Shown here: piece by piece, positions 1-6,496 of the stretch
How positions within the stretch are numbered: the first letter of the stretch is position 1
How the letters are laid out: each line of letters opens with the position of its first letter
Source: Chloroflexota bacterium
GTDB lineage: Bacteria; Chloroflexota; UBA5177; JANWHV01
NCBI GenBank assembly: GCA_025450255.1
Contig: JANWHV010000146.1
Coordinates: 1-19,409, forward strand
Reading direction: 5' to 3'
Length of the DNA stretch: 19,409 bases
Position numbers and translations under genes: made by a program
The notes under the pieces: model-generated
What the model was told of the DNA's origin: nothing
Seen by the model: the letters and a program-made list of their open reading frames with translations, nothing else
Database searches by the model: none

Positions 1-30
1 ATCATGAACCCCGGCAAGCTGGGTCTATAA
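1..30 (+). CDS. 3' end of a probable FAD-linked oxidase (GlcD/FAD_oxidase_C type), partial
   Basis: Frame 1 reads IMNPGKLGL and then TAA. A terminal (I/L)(M/L)NPGK(L) is the usual last motif of the FAD-linked oxidase C-terminal domain found in D-lactate dehydrogenases, glycolate oxidase GlcD and related flavoenzymes that oxidise 2-hydroxy acids. Only nine residues are visible, so the call rests on this short signature. The stop is 26 bases before the next start, in the same direction, so the gene probably belongs to the operon that follows and would supply an oxidation step. The body lies left of the window. An unrelated protein ending this way by chance cannot be excluded. Confidence 0.5.
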   Translation: MMNPGKLGL

Positions 31-56
31 CACCTGTTTGGCATAAGGAGCATGCG

Positions 57-947
57 ATGAAGCTGGCTATGCACAACTGGATGCGACCGGAACCAATCGA
101 GGTAACGATTGAGCGTTTGGGACGGCTAGGATACGAGTCAATCGAGATCAGCGGCACGCCGGACGCGTACGACACAGCCCAGGTAAACGAGCTGCTCGCC
201 AAGCATAACGTGACGTGTTGGGGCTCCGTTACGCTGATGACCGAAGGCCGCGACCTGATCCACGAAGACAAGTATGTGCGCCTCGGCACCATGCAATACA
301 TCAAAGACATCATTACCATGGTCGAGGCATTGCATGGCGAGATCATCTGTATCGTGCCGTCCACGGTCGGCAAGGTGAAGGCGATGGCCGACCCGGTGAC
401 CGAATGGGGCTGGGCGGTACAGGCGCTCAAGGAGATCACCTACTTCGCCGGCGAGCACAACATCCGGGTCGGCCTGGAGCCGCTCAACCGTTTTGAAACC
501 AACTTTCTGAACCGCGCCGACCAGAGCTTGCTGCTGGCCGATGAAGTTGGGAACAATGCCGGCGTGACGCTGGACACCTTCCATCTCAATATTGAAGAGG
601 CGGACATGTTGGCATCGATCCGGTCGGCCGGAGCGAAACTCGTGGACTTCCATGTCGCCGACAATAATCGCATGCCGCCAGGGCGCGGCGACATTAACTT
701 CAAGGCCGTGCTCGACACACTGCGCTCAATTGGATACAACGGGGCAATTACCTCTGAATTCGTGATGCCAATCGACCGCACGCCGTTGGTAGCAATGACC
801 GGCCAGGCAGGCAAGGGCGCCGAAGAGTCCGGCTATGGACAGGGCATGGAGAAATTCTTGCGCGATCACGGGACAGGGATGCTCGCGGCGGAGCTGTACG
901 ACGATCTGGTCAGGCAGACCGCCGAACACATTCGACCATTGCTCTGA
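57..947 (+). CDS. sugar (phosphate) isomerase/epimerase, TIM-barrel, xylose-isomerase-like
   Basis: A 296-residue AP-endonuclease-2/xylose-isomerase-like TIM barrel, the usual length for the D-tagatose 3-epimerase/D-psicose epimerase group. Four residues fit that group's metal site in order and spacing: E141 in GLEPLNRFETNF, D173 in TLDTFHLNIEE, H199 in DFHVADNNRMPPGRGD and E234 in TSEFVMP. R210 in PGRGD is also typical of the group. The family interconverts ketoses, keto-sugar acids or inosose-like substrates through an enediolate on a divalent metal; it acts in the cytosol. The ATG at 57 has AAGGAG six bases upstream. The next gene starts nine bases after the stop, so the two are almost certainly cotranscribed. 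The family call is firm. The substrate is unknown; a hydroxypyruvate isomerase or a 3-keto-sugar epimerase are alternatives. Confidence 0.85.
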   Translation: MKLAMHNWMRPEPIEVTIERLGRLGYESIEISGTPDAYDTAQVNELLAKHNVTCWGSVTLMTEGRDLIHEDKYVRLGTMQYIKDIITMVEALHGEIICIVPSTVGKVKAMADPVTEWGWAVQALKEITYFAGEHNIRVGLEPLNRFETNFLNRADQSLLLADEVGNNAGVTLDTFHLNIEEADMLASIRSAGAKLVDFHVADNNRMPPGRGDINFKAVLDTLRSIGYNGAITSEFVMPIDRTPLVAMTGQAGKGAEESGYGQGMEKFLRDHGTGMLAAELYDDLVRQTAEHIRPLL

Positions 948-956
948 AGCCGCGAT

Positions 957-2192
957 ATGGAGCCCACGGTCGCGCTGATCGGCACGCTCGACACCAAGGG
1001 GGCGGAGATCGCCTACGTCCGCGACAGGCTGCGCGCGCTCGGCACGCTCACGCTGGTTGTGGATTCGGGGATATTGGGCGCACCGGCCGTGGCGTGCGCT
1101 GATATCACGCGCGAAATGGTCGCGGCAGCGGCGGGTACGACGATTGCGGCGCTGCAAAAATCGTCGAGCCGGGGCGCCGCGATCGAAAGAATGCGCGAGG
1201 GCGTGCGCCGGATTGTGCTGGAGCAGTACGAGGTGGGGCAACTCCAGGGCGTGCTCTGTCTTGGCGGCTCCGAGGGCGCGGTGATGGGCGCGTATGCCAT
1301 GGCCGCGCTGCCGTTGGGCATTCCCACCATGATCGTCTCTCCGACCGCGTCCGGCCGCCGGCCGTTCGGTCCCCTGGTGGGTGAGCGGGACACGTTTGTG
1401 CTGCATAGCGTGGTAGATATATTGGGAATCAACGCAATCAGCAGCGTGGTGTATGACAACGCGGCGGCGGCTATGTCGGGCATGGCAAAACAAGCACGGC
1501 CGGTTACGCCCGACCCGAACGCCGTGCTTATTGGCATCACGATGCTAGGGAACACCACGAACGCCGTCATGCATCTCCTGCCGCAACTTCAACAGGCCGG
1601 CTATCAGGGAGTGATATTCCACGCGAACGGGGTCGGTGGCGGGGCAATGGAGGAGCTGATCGCGCGCGGCATGTTCGCCGCAGTCATAGACTACACGCTC
1701 AGCGAGCTGGCAGGCGAGGTAGCAGGCGGGTTTCACGCGCCGTCCAGGCCCCGGGTGATGGCGGCGGGCGCACTGGGCATATCGCAGGTGGTCGTGGCCA
1801 CGTGCGTCGATTTCACGGCACATGGGGCGCGGCATATGGTCCCCGAGACCCTGCGAGGCCGCGCATCCTACTACCACAATCCGGAAGCTACGCTCGTACG
1901 AATCGACGGCGATGAGATGAACGCAATAGGGGTTCTGCTCGCCGAGCGTGTCAACGCGGCGAAGGGCCCAACCGCGGTGGTGCTGCCGACGGAGGGTTTC
2001 TCCATAGCCGGCGCGCCCGGCGGATCGCTCTACGACCCGGAGGCGGACCAACGATTCATCACCGCATTCAAACGACGCCTCGCCCCGCGCGTTCGCCTGG
2101 TCGAAATCGCGGCCCACGCCAACAGCGCCGCCTGCGCGGACGCTTCGGTCGCGTTGTTGCTCGAGATCGCGGGCCGGCGATCTGAACTATGA
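957..2192 (+). CDS. Tm-1-like ATP-binding domain protein (UPF0261 family)
   Basis: A 411-residue protein recognisable as UPF0261, the bacterial family related to the N-terminal half of the tomato Tm-1 virus-resistance protein, which binds ATP. Signature stretches are present in order: GTLDTKG (9-15) after the first strand, GGSEGA (103-108) in a Rossmann-like glycine loop, MLGNTTNAV (196-204), HANGVGGGAMEELI (222-235), DYTLSEL (245-251) and a C-terminal LPTEGFS (343-349). Full length for a stand-alone bacterial member. No transmembrane segment or signal peptide, so cytosolic. The start lies nine bases after the epimerase stop with only a weak ribosome site, which suggests translational coupling. 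The biochemical role of bacterial members is not established; here it sits among sugar-metabolism enzymes, so a catabolic role (lyase, hydrolase or ligase on a sugar-acid derivative) is an inference. Confidence 0.88.
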   Translation: MEPTVALIGTLDTKGAEIAYVRDRLRALGTLTLVVDSGILGAPAVACADITREMVAAAAGTTIAALQKSSSRGAAIERMREGVRRIVLEQYEVGQLQGVLCLGGSEGAVMGAYAMAALPLGIPTMIVSPTASGRRPFGPLVGERDTFVLHSVVDILGINAISSVVYDNAAAAMSGMAKQARPVTPDPNAVLIGITMLGNTTNAVMHLLPQLQQAGYQGVIFHANGVGGGAMEELIARGMFAAVIDYTLSELAGEVAGGFHAPSRPRVMAAGALGISQVVVATCVDFTAHGARHMVPETLRGRASYYHNPEATLVRIDGDEMNAIGVLLAERVNAAKGPTAVVLPTEGFSIAGAPGGSLYDPEADQRFITAFKRRLAPRVRLVEIAAHANSAACADASVALLLEIAGRRSEL

Positions 2193-2218
2193 ATCTCAGC
2201 TAGTAACGGAGGCGTGGC

Positions 2219-3079
2219 ATGGCGGAAGACGGGATTTCACATAATATCTCGCATCTGGCATTTCCAGATATCCAGGACTTCCTTAAGAAGTCGGATCTGA
2301 TATTAATTCCCATGGGAAGCTGCGAGCAACATGGGCCACACTTACCGGTGGGCATGGATTACATCTACCCGGAGGAGGTGGCGCGACGGGCGGCCGAGAA
2401 GGCAGGGGTGCTCTTCACGCCCACGGTGTGGATGGGCTACTCGCCGCAGCACCTGCGCGGGCCGGGCGAGGCGATGGGCACGATTAGTGTCCGCCCCGAT
2501 ACATTGAGCGCAATTCTCTACGACATCGCGCGCAGCCTCGTGCACAACGGATTCAGCAAACTAATCTTCGTGAACGGGCACGGCTCGAACGCCAAGATCA
2601 TCGACCCCATTCTCCGGCGCATACGCAACGATACCGGCGCGCTTGTGGCCTTCTACAAGCCCTACGCGGAACGGTATATCGGCATGCTCGGCGACCTGCT
2701 TGAGAATCCGCCCGAAGATACGCCCGGCTGGCATGCCAGCGAGTTTGAGACCAGCCTGATGATGGCCATGCGTCCGGAGTTGGTGCGCATGGACCGCGCC
2801 GTACACACACGCGCGGGCCGGCCAGCGTGGCTACCAGAGGGCTTCGTCAAGCTTGACGGCGCTCCGGACGTGGAGTTACAAGGGTATCAATACTTCTCGT
2901 TTCCACTGGACCACGATGAATGGACGCCTTCGGGCGTCATCGGCAACCCATTGACCGCGAATCCCGAAAAGGGCGAAATCGCCATTCAACGCTTCGCCGA
3001 CCACCTCGTCGACGCGATTCATGAGCTCGAGCGCGTGCCGATTACCATTCATACACGGGCCTGGGCGGACAAGGTGTAA
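2219..3079 (+). CDS. creatininase-family metallo-amidohydrolase
   Basis: A 286-residue creatininase-family protein, close to the usual 240-280. The family's metal site is visible: E36 and H38 in GSCEQHGPHLP, D47 in VGMDY, H121 in VNGHGSN and the acidic residues of HASEFETS (172-179). Members open cyclic amides or remove formyl groups (creatininase, the FAPy deformylase of archaeal flavin synthesis, mycofactocin MftE). True creatininase has a metal-binding Glu two residues after the NGH histidine; here that position is Ser, as in the NGHGGN subgroup, so creatinine is an unlikely substrate. The ATG has GGAGG six bases upstream. It lies 26 bases after the Tm-1-like gene and 38 before the DeoR gene. 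A lactone- or lactam-opening step in the operon's pathway is the inferred role. Confidence 0.85.
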   Translation: MAEDGISHNISHLAFPDIQDFLKKSDLILIPMGSCEQHGPHLPVGMDYIYPEEVARRAAEKAGVLFTPTVWMGYSPQHLRGPGEAMGTISVRPDTLSAILYDIARSLVHNGFSKLIFVNGHGSNAKIIDPILRRIRNDTGALVAFYKPYAERYIGMLGDLLENPPEDTPGWHASEFETSLMMAMRPELVRMDRAVHTRAGRPAWLPEGFVKLDGAPDVELQGYQYFSFPLDHDEWTPSGVIGNPLTANPEKGEIAIQRFADHLVDAIHELERVPITIHTRAWADKV

Positions 3080-3117
3080 GGTATTCTCGATCGTGGCTGC
3101 AGGGGAGAGGTATTGAC

Positions 3118-3897
3118 GTGGCCAGGGACGTCGCGGAGGACGGCCGTGAGCGGATCTTGCGCCGCCTGCGGAGCGGCGCGACCGCCGGTGTGCGGGAGTT
3201 ATCCGAGGAGCTAGGCGTTTCACCAGTCACCGTACACCGGCACCTGGCGCGCCTCGAAGCCGAGGGCTTGATCGCGCGGCCGCGCGGCGGCGCGCGGTTG
3301 CTGTCGGGAGCCGCTATCGACCTCGATTTCGAGCACCGGTTGGCGGCGCACGCGGAGCGGAAGCAGGCCATCGCTCGACGCGCCCTGGACTTCGTGCCGA
3401 CCAACGGCTCCGTGTTCATAGACGCTTCAACTACCTGTTTGTTCGCGATCCGCGAGATCGAGCGGCGTATCGGCGGCAATCTCACGGTCGTGACTTCGTC
3501 GCCCGCCGTGCTGAGAACCTTTAATTCTCCGTCCATTCAGGTGGTCGCGACGCCGGGCGAGTTGGATACCACGCTGCGCGCGATCCTTGGTCCCTGGACA
3601 ATCGAGTTCCTGGAGAAGCTTAATCTGGAGACCGCCCTGATTTCGGGCGTCGGTATCTCGCTTGAGTCCGGCCTGATGACCTCGCATCGCCAATTAGCCG
3701 ACCTGCTTCAGCACGTCGTGCGCCATTGCCACCAGGTATACGTGTTGATTGACAGCTCCAAGTTTGGACGGACCGCATTGCTGAGTATCGTCGAGCCGTG
3801 GGCGGTGGCCGGCGTGATCACCGATTCCGGGCTTGGCGCGGCCGAGGCGAGGGCCTATAGGGCAAAGGGAGTGAATCTCATAATCGCCGACACCTAA
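3118..3897 (+). CDS. DeoR/GlpR-family transcriptional regulator
   Basis: A 259-residue protein with the standard two-part DeoR layout. The N-terminal winged helix-turn-helix is at about 10-60, with the recognition helix in SPVTVHRHLARLEAEG (35-50). The C-terminal sugar-phosphate sensing domain contains FIDASTT (100-106), LISGVGISLESG (174-185) and LIDSSKFGRTALL (210-222). These repressors release DNA when a phosphorylated sugar intermediate binds the sensor domain. The start is a GTG with GGGGAGAGG seven bases upstream. It is the last gene of the + strand run that begins before the left edge. The simplest reading is that it represses that operon and responds to one of its sugar-phosphate intermediates. 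The operator is not visible because the operon promoter lies outside the window. Confidence 0.9.
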   Translation: MARDVAEDGRERILRRLRSGATAGVRELSEELGVSPVTVHRHLARLEAEGLIARPRGGARLLSGAAIDLDFEHRLAAHAERKQAIARRALDFVPTNGSVFIDASTTCLFAIREIERRIGGNLTVVTSSPAVLRTFNSPSIQVVATPGELDTTLRAILGPWTIEFLEKLNLETALISGVGISLESGLMTSHRQLADLLQHVVRHCHQVYVLIDSSKFGRTALLSIVEPWAVAGVITDSGLGAAEARAYRAKGVNLIIADT

Positions 3898-3918
3898 TCC
3901 GCCGATCGATGCCTGCCC

Positions 3919-4037
3919 TCCCCATAGACTACGCCCAGCATGTAGCCGAATACAACATGCCGCGCCCACCGTTGGGCGAAGGTTATGGGGGTGTTCATGC
4001 TGGGCACAAGCGCATAGGCCCGTACATTGACCGGGCC
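3919..4037 (+). other. intergenic region with interleaved inverted repeats (candidate structured RNA)
   Basis: The 189-base gap between the DeoR gene and the acetyltransferase holds four complementary pairs. CCCCATA (3920-3926) pairs with TATGGGG (3984-3990). GCCCAGCATG (3933-3942) pairs with CATGCTGGGC (3996-4005). CGCCCA (3963-3968) and TGGGCG (3973-3978) form a tight hairpin with a CCGT loop. GGCCCG (4017-4022) pairs with CGGGCC (4032-4037). The first two pairs interleave, which is the arrangement of a pseudoknot. No convincing reading frame covers the stretch. It could be a leader element of the acetyltransferase, a terminator complex for the operon, or a small RNA. No known riboswitch class was recognised. 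Confidence 0.4.
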
Positions 4038-4086
4038 ATCTCTGCTATCGTATGGGGGACCGCGTGAGCAAGGGAGGAGAATCCGC

Positions 4087-4989
4087 GTGGCTCGCTTCCG
4101 CCAGGCAATGATCGACGACTTGGAGCCTGCCGCCGAGGTCTTTATGCGCACGCTTGAAGACGCGCATCGCGGCAGTCAGCGGCTGTCGCCTAGCCAGCGC
4201 TGGTCGGACGACAAAGTATGGTGGGAGCATCTCTTGCGCAGCAGCAAGGGCGGCTTCTGGGTCGCCGAGGAAGGCAGTACGCTGGTTGGTATCTCATGTG
4301 CCCTGGTACGGGATGCCGAGTGGCTACTGACGCACCTCTACGTGGTTCCTGAGCGCCAGGGGCACGGCGTGGGCCGCGGTCTGTTGGAGCGCGCGTTGCG
4401 GAACGCCCGCGGGACGGACCGCCACGCCGCGTATGCCGACGGATCGCACTTCACCAGCACCAGCTTGCTCATGCGTCATGGCATGTATCCGGCGCGCGAT
4501 ATTGTGGGGCTGCAGGGGCCAGTCAACGTGTTCGAGCGGCTGCGGGCGAACGCCGACGGGTTGATAGCCGAGCCACTCGGCGCCCACGCAACCACGCTGA
4601 TCGGCCACATCGAGGCACTTGACCGCCAGGTCCGCGGTACGGGTCGCAGCGAGGATCACAAGTTTTGGCTTGATATGGGCATGCGCGGCCTGGTCTTCCG
4701 CCGGCACGGCCAGATCGTAGGCTATGCGTATTGCAGCCCATGGGACGGCATTGGCCCCGTCGCGGCGCAGCATGAAAGCGATCTTCCCGCCATGCTCGAG
4801 CGGTGCGGCCATCTGCTGCTAGCGCAGGGCGTCACTGAGACGTCGCTGCTTGTGCCCGGCATCAATCAGACTGCTCTCTCGCTCCTCTTGCTCCACGGTT
4901 TCCGCCAGACGTCGCTCGGCCTCTATCTCGCGACGCGCCCGGCCGGCGACTGGAGTCATTACCTGCTATTTCACAGCGCGCGACCCTGA
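4087..4989 (+). CDS. GNAT-family N-acetyltransferase, tandem-domain
   Basis: A 300-residue protein. I place the start at the GTG with AGGGAGGAG about seven bases upstream, rather than at an in-frame TTG at 4027 that has no ribosome site. The N-terminal GNAT domain (about 1-150) has the acetyl-CoA loop in LYVVPERQGHGVGRGLLERA (84-103), with the Q/RxxGxG/A pattern as QGHGVG. The second half (about 160-290) looks like a degenerate GNAT repeat: GQIVGYAY (208-215) as the central strands and a terminal NQTALSLLLLHGFRQTSL (260-277), but no clear CoA loop. It transfers an acetyl group to an amine; the substrate is unknown. It precedes the transporter by 162 bases in the same direction. Antibiotic resistance, polyamine or protein acetylation are all possible. 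Confidence 0.82.
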   Translation: MARFRQAMIDDLEPAAEVFMRTLEDAHRGSQRLSPSQRWSDDKVWWEHLLRSSKGGFWVAEEGSTLVGISCALVRDAEWLLTHLYVVPERQGHGVGRGLLERALRNARGTDRHAAYADGSHFTSTSLLMRHGMYPARDIVGLQGPVNVFERLRANADGLIAEPLGAHATTLIGHIEALDRQVRGTGRSEDHKFWLDMGMRGLVFRRHGQIVGYAYCSPWDGIGPVAAQHESDLPAMLERCGHLLLAQGVTETSLLVPGINQTALSLLLLHGFRQTSLGLYLATRPAGDWSHYLLFHSARP

Positions 4990-5058
4990 AGATTGGGCCG
5001 TGCCTGGCAAGGCGTGGGCGCGGTTGCGTCGCGATCCCGGTATTTTCTCGTTACACGC

Positions 5059-5151
5059 ATGCCTGAGCGGCGCTTCGCGACATCTTCGCACTACAACCGG
5101 CTGACCGTGCCGCTAGCAAGAGCCTTCGACATGTCCGGCGGGAGGGCGTAA
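5059..5151 (+). other. 30-codon open frame abutting the transporter start
   Basis: An ATG at 5059 opens 30 codons (beginning MPERRFATSSH) that end at TAA directly before the CTG proposed as the transporter start, in the same frame. There is no Shine-Dalgarno before the ATG, and the peptide is not recognisable. It may be chance, a leader peptide, or a remnant of an N-terminal extension cut off by the stop. Listed because it bears on how the transporter is initiated. Confidence 0.2.
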
Positions 5152-5154
5152 CTG
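5140..5154 (+). promoter_or_regulatory. strong ribosome binding site in front of a CTG start codon
   Basis: GGGAGGG at 5140-5146 is followed five bases later by CTG at 5152, immediately after an in-frame TAA (5149-5151). No ATG, GTG or TTG lies in frame between this stop and the GTG at 5200. The ideal spacing and the hydrophobic helix encoded between 5152 and 5200 both favour CTG as the initiation codon. Confidence 0.55.
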
Positions 5155-6426
5155 ACGGAACTCCTGGCAATCGCGATCTTCCTGGTCGCCCTGCTGGCCG
5201 TGCTCTTCCGACCCCGTGGCTTTCCCGAGGGCGCCTCCGCCCTGATCGGCGCGGGACTCATGGTGGCGCTTCGGCTGCTGGGGCGCGGCGATATTGGCGC
5301 CGTGCTAACGCAAAATGCGTCGGTTTTTGCGTTCTTTCTGGGCATGATGACGCTCACCACGCTTGCCGAGCAGGCGAAGGTCTTCGACCGCATGGCGGCT
5401 GTTGCCACCCGGCTCGCCGGAGATAGCCCACGCCGCCTGTTCGTGAACGTATTCATAATCGGGACGGTCATCTCGACCTTTCTAACCAATGACGCGACGG
5501 CGCTCATTCTCACGCCCATCGTGTACGCGCTCGTTACCAGTCTTCGCTTAAATCCGCTGCCCTACGTGTTCGCCTGCACATTTATCGCGGACACCGCCTC
5601 GATGACGCTGCCCGTGAGCAATCCCATCAATATGATCCTCGTGCAACGCTTCAGTGGTCTTGGCCTTGGCGACTTCCTGCACTACCTGCTTCTGCCTGGG
5701 ATGCTCGCGATCGCCATAAACATGGCGGCCTTCGGCTGGATCTTCCGTGACTCGCTGCGCGGATCGTTTCAGCGGCTCGGATCGCCGGATCCTATCCCGC
5801 GTCATGAGCAGGTCGCGTTTCGCTGGGCGACTACGTGCCTCGGGCTCGTGGCTATCGCGTTTGTCAGTGCCTCCGCGGTCCAACCTGGAGCAATCGGCAT
5901 CGTCGCCATGGCCGGCGGCGGCGTCCTGCTGCTGGCTACCGCGGCGCAGGGCCGGCTGCGCTGGCGCGAAGTCGGCACGGGTATTTCCTGGGGTATTTTT
6001 CCGTTTATCGCCGGCATGTTTCTGATGGTGCGAGGCATTGAGCACCAGGGCGCCACGGCGCAACTGGGCCAACTGGTGGCGCGCTTCGCCGGCCACGGCA
6101 CGGTGCGGCCGGCCGTGGCGTCCACGCTCTTCAGCGCTTTCGGCAGCAACGTCATAAACAACGTGCCGATGGTCGCGGTGATGAATTCCACCATACCCAC
6201 GATACACGGCGCGTCGCAACATGCCCTGGTGCTCGGTACGCTGGTCGGATGCGATCTTGGCCCTAATCTGACGGTCGTGGGATCGCTGTCGACTATGATT
6301 TGGCTGCTCCTGCTCCGTCAGCGGGGCATTGAGGTCTCCGGCCTGGACTACGCTCGTCTAGGCATAGTCGTCACGCCGATTATGCTGCTGGTGGCGGGGG
6401 TGACATTGGGGCTGTTGCTCGGATGA
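5152..6426 (+). CDS. ArsB/SLC13-type (ion transporter superfamily) membrane permease
   Basis: A polytopic membrane protein with about 11-12 hydrophobic segments. From CTG 5152 it has 424 residues, close to ArsB (about 429); from GTG 5200 it would have 408 and lose most of the first helix (TELLAIAIFLVALLAVLF). Family marks: FLTNDATALILTP (110-122), LPVSNPIN (153-160), SNVINNVPM (332-340) and CDLGPNLTVVGSLST (367-381), the last very like the ArsB C-terminal DLGP..t..GSLAT. Related proteins export arsenite or antimonite, or exchange Na+ or dicarboxylates for protons. No ArsR, ArsC or ArsA lies nearby, so arsenite is only one candidate substrate. A downstream palindrome and a universal stress protein gene follow on the same strand, which may link it to a stress response. 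Confidence 0.85.
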   Translation: MTELLAIAIFLVALLAVLFRPRGFPEGASALIGAGLMVALRLLGRGDIGAVLTQNASVFAFFLGMMTLTTLAEQAKVFDRMAAVATRLAGDSPRRLFVNVFIIGTVISTFLTNDATALILTPIVYALVTSLRLNPLPYVFACTFIADTASMTLPVSNPINMILVQRFSGLGLGDFLHYLLLPGMLAIAINMAAFGWIFRDSLRGSFQRLGSPDPIPRHEQVAFRWATTCLGLVAIAFVSASAVQPGAIGIVAMAGGGVLLLATAAQGRLRWREVGTGISWGIFPFIAGMFLMVRGIEHQGATAQLGQLVARFAGHGTVRPAVASTLFSAFGSNVINNVPMVAVMNSTIPTIHGASQHALVLGTLVGCDLGPNLTVVGSLSTMIWLLLLRQRGIEVSGLDYARLGIVVTPIMLLVAGVTLGLLLG

Positions 6427-6433
6427 CTACTGA

Positions 6434-6473
6434 AACGGCACGCACACCGCCGGCCGGCGGTGTGCGTGCCGTT
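6434..6473 (+). terminator. perfect 40-bp palindrome (hairpin) after the transporter gene
   Basis: Two 20-base arms beginning AACGGCACGC and ending GCGTGCCGTT are exact reverse complements with no spacer; the centre is CCGGCCGG. As RNA this gives a GC-rich hairpin of about 18 pairs. It starts seven bases after the transporter stop and ends 23 bases before the stress-protein start. No run of T follows, so it is not a textbook intrinsic terminator. A terminator of another kind, a 3' stabiliser, a processing site or a DNA-level protein site are possible. Confidence 0.5.
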
Positions 6474-6496
6474 GAGTCAGGCAGGGGGGTTCTGAG

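Noticed and set aside
138..653. Long open frames on the strand opposite the epimerase, UPF0261 and other genes
   Set aside because: They lie inside genes with clear family motifs, have Arg/His-rich composition without motifs, and reflect the high GC content.
3894..4151. 85-codon - frame over the structured intergenic region
   Set aside because: It starts inside the acetyltransferase gene, has no ribosome site and no recognisable motif; the inverted repeats explain the region better.
5152..6426. Naming the transporter arsB and the locus an arsenic operon
   Set aside because: Family similarity is good, but no arsR, arsC or arsA gene is nearby, so the substrate is left open.
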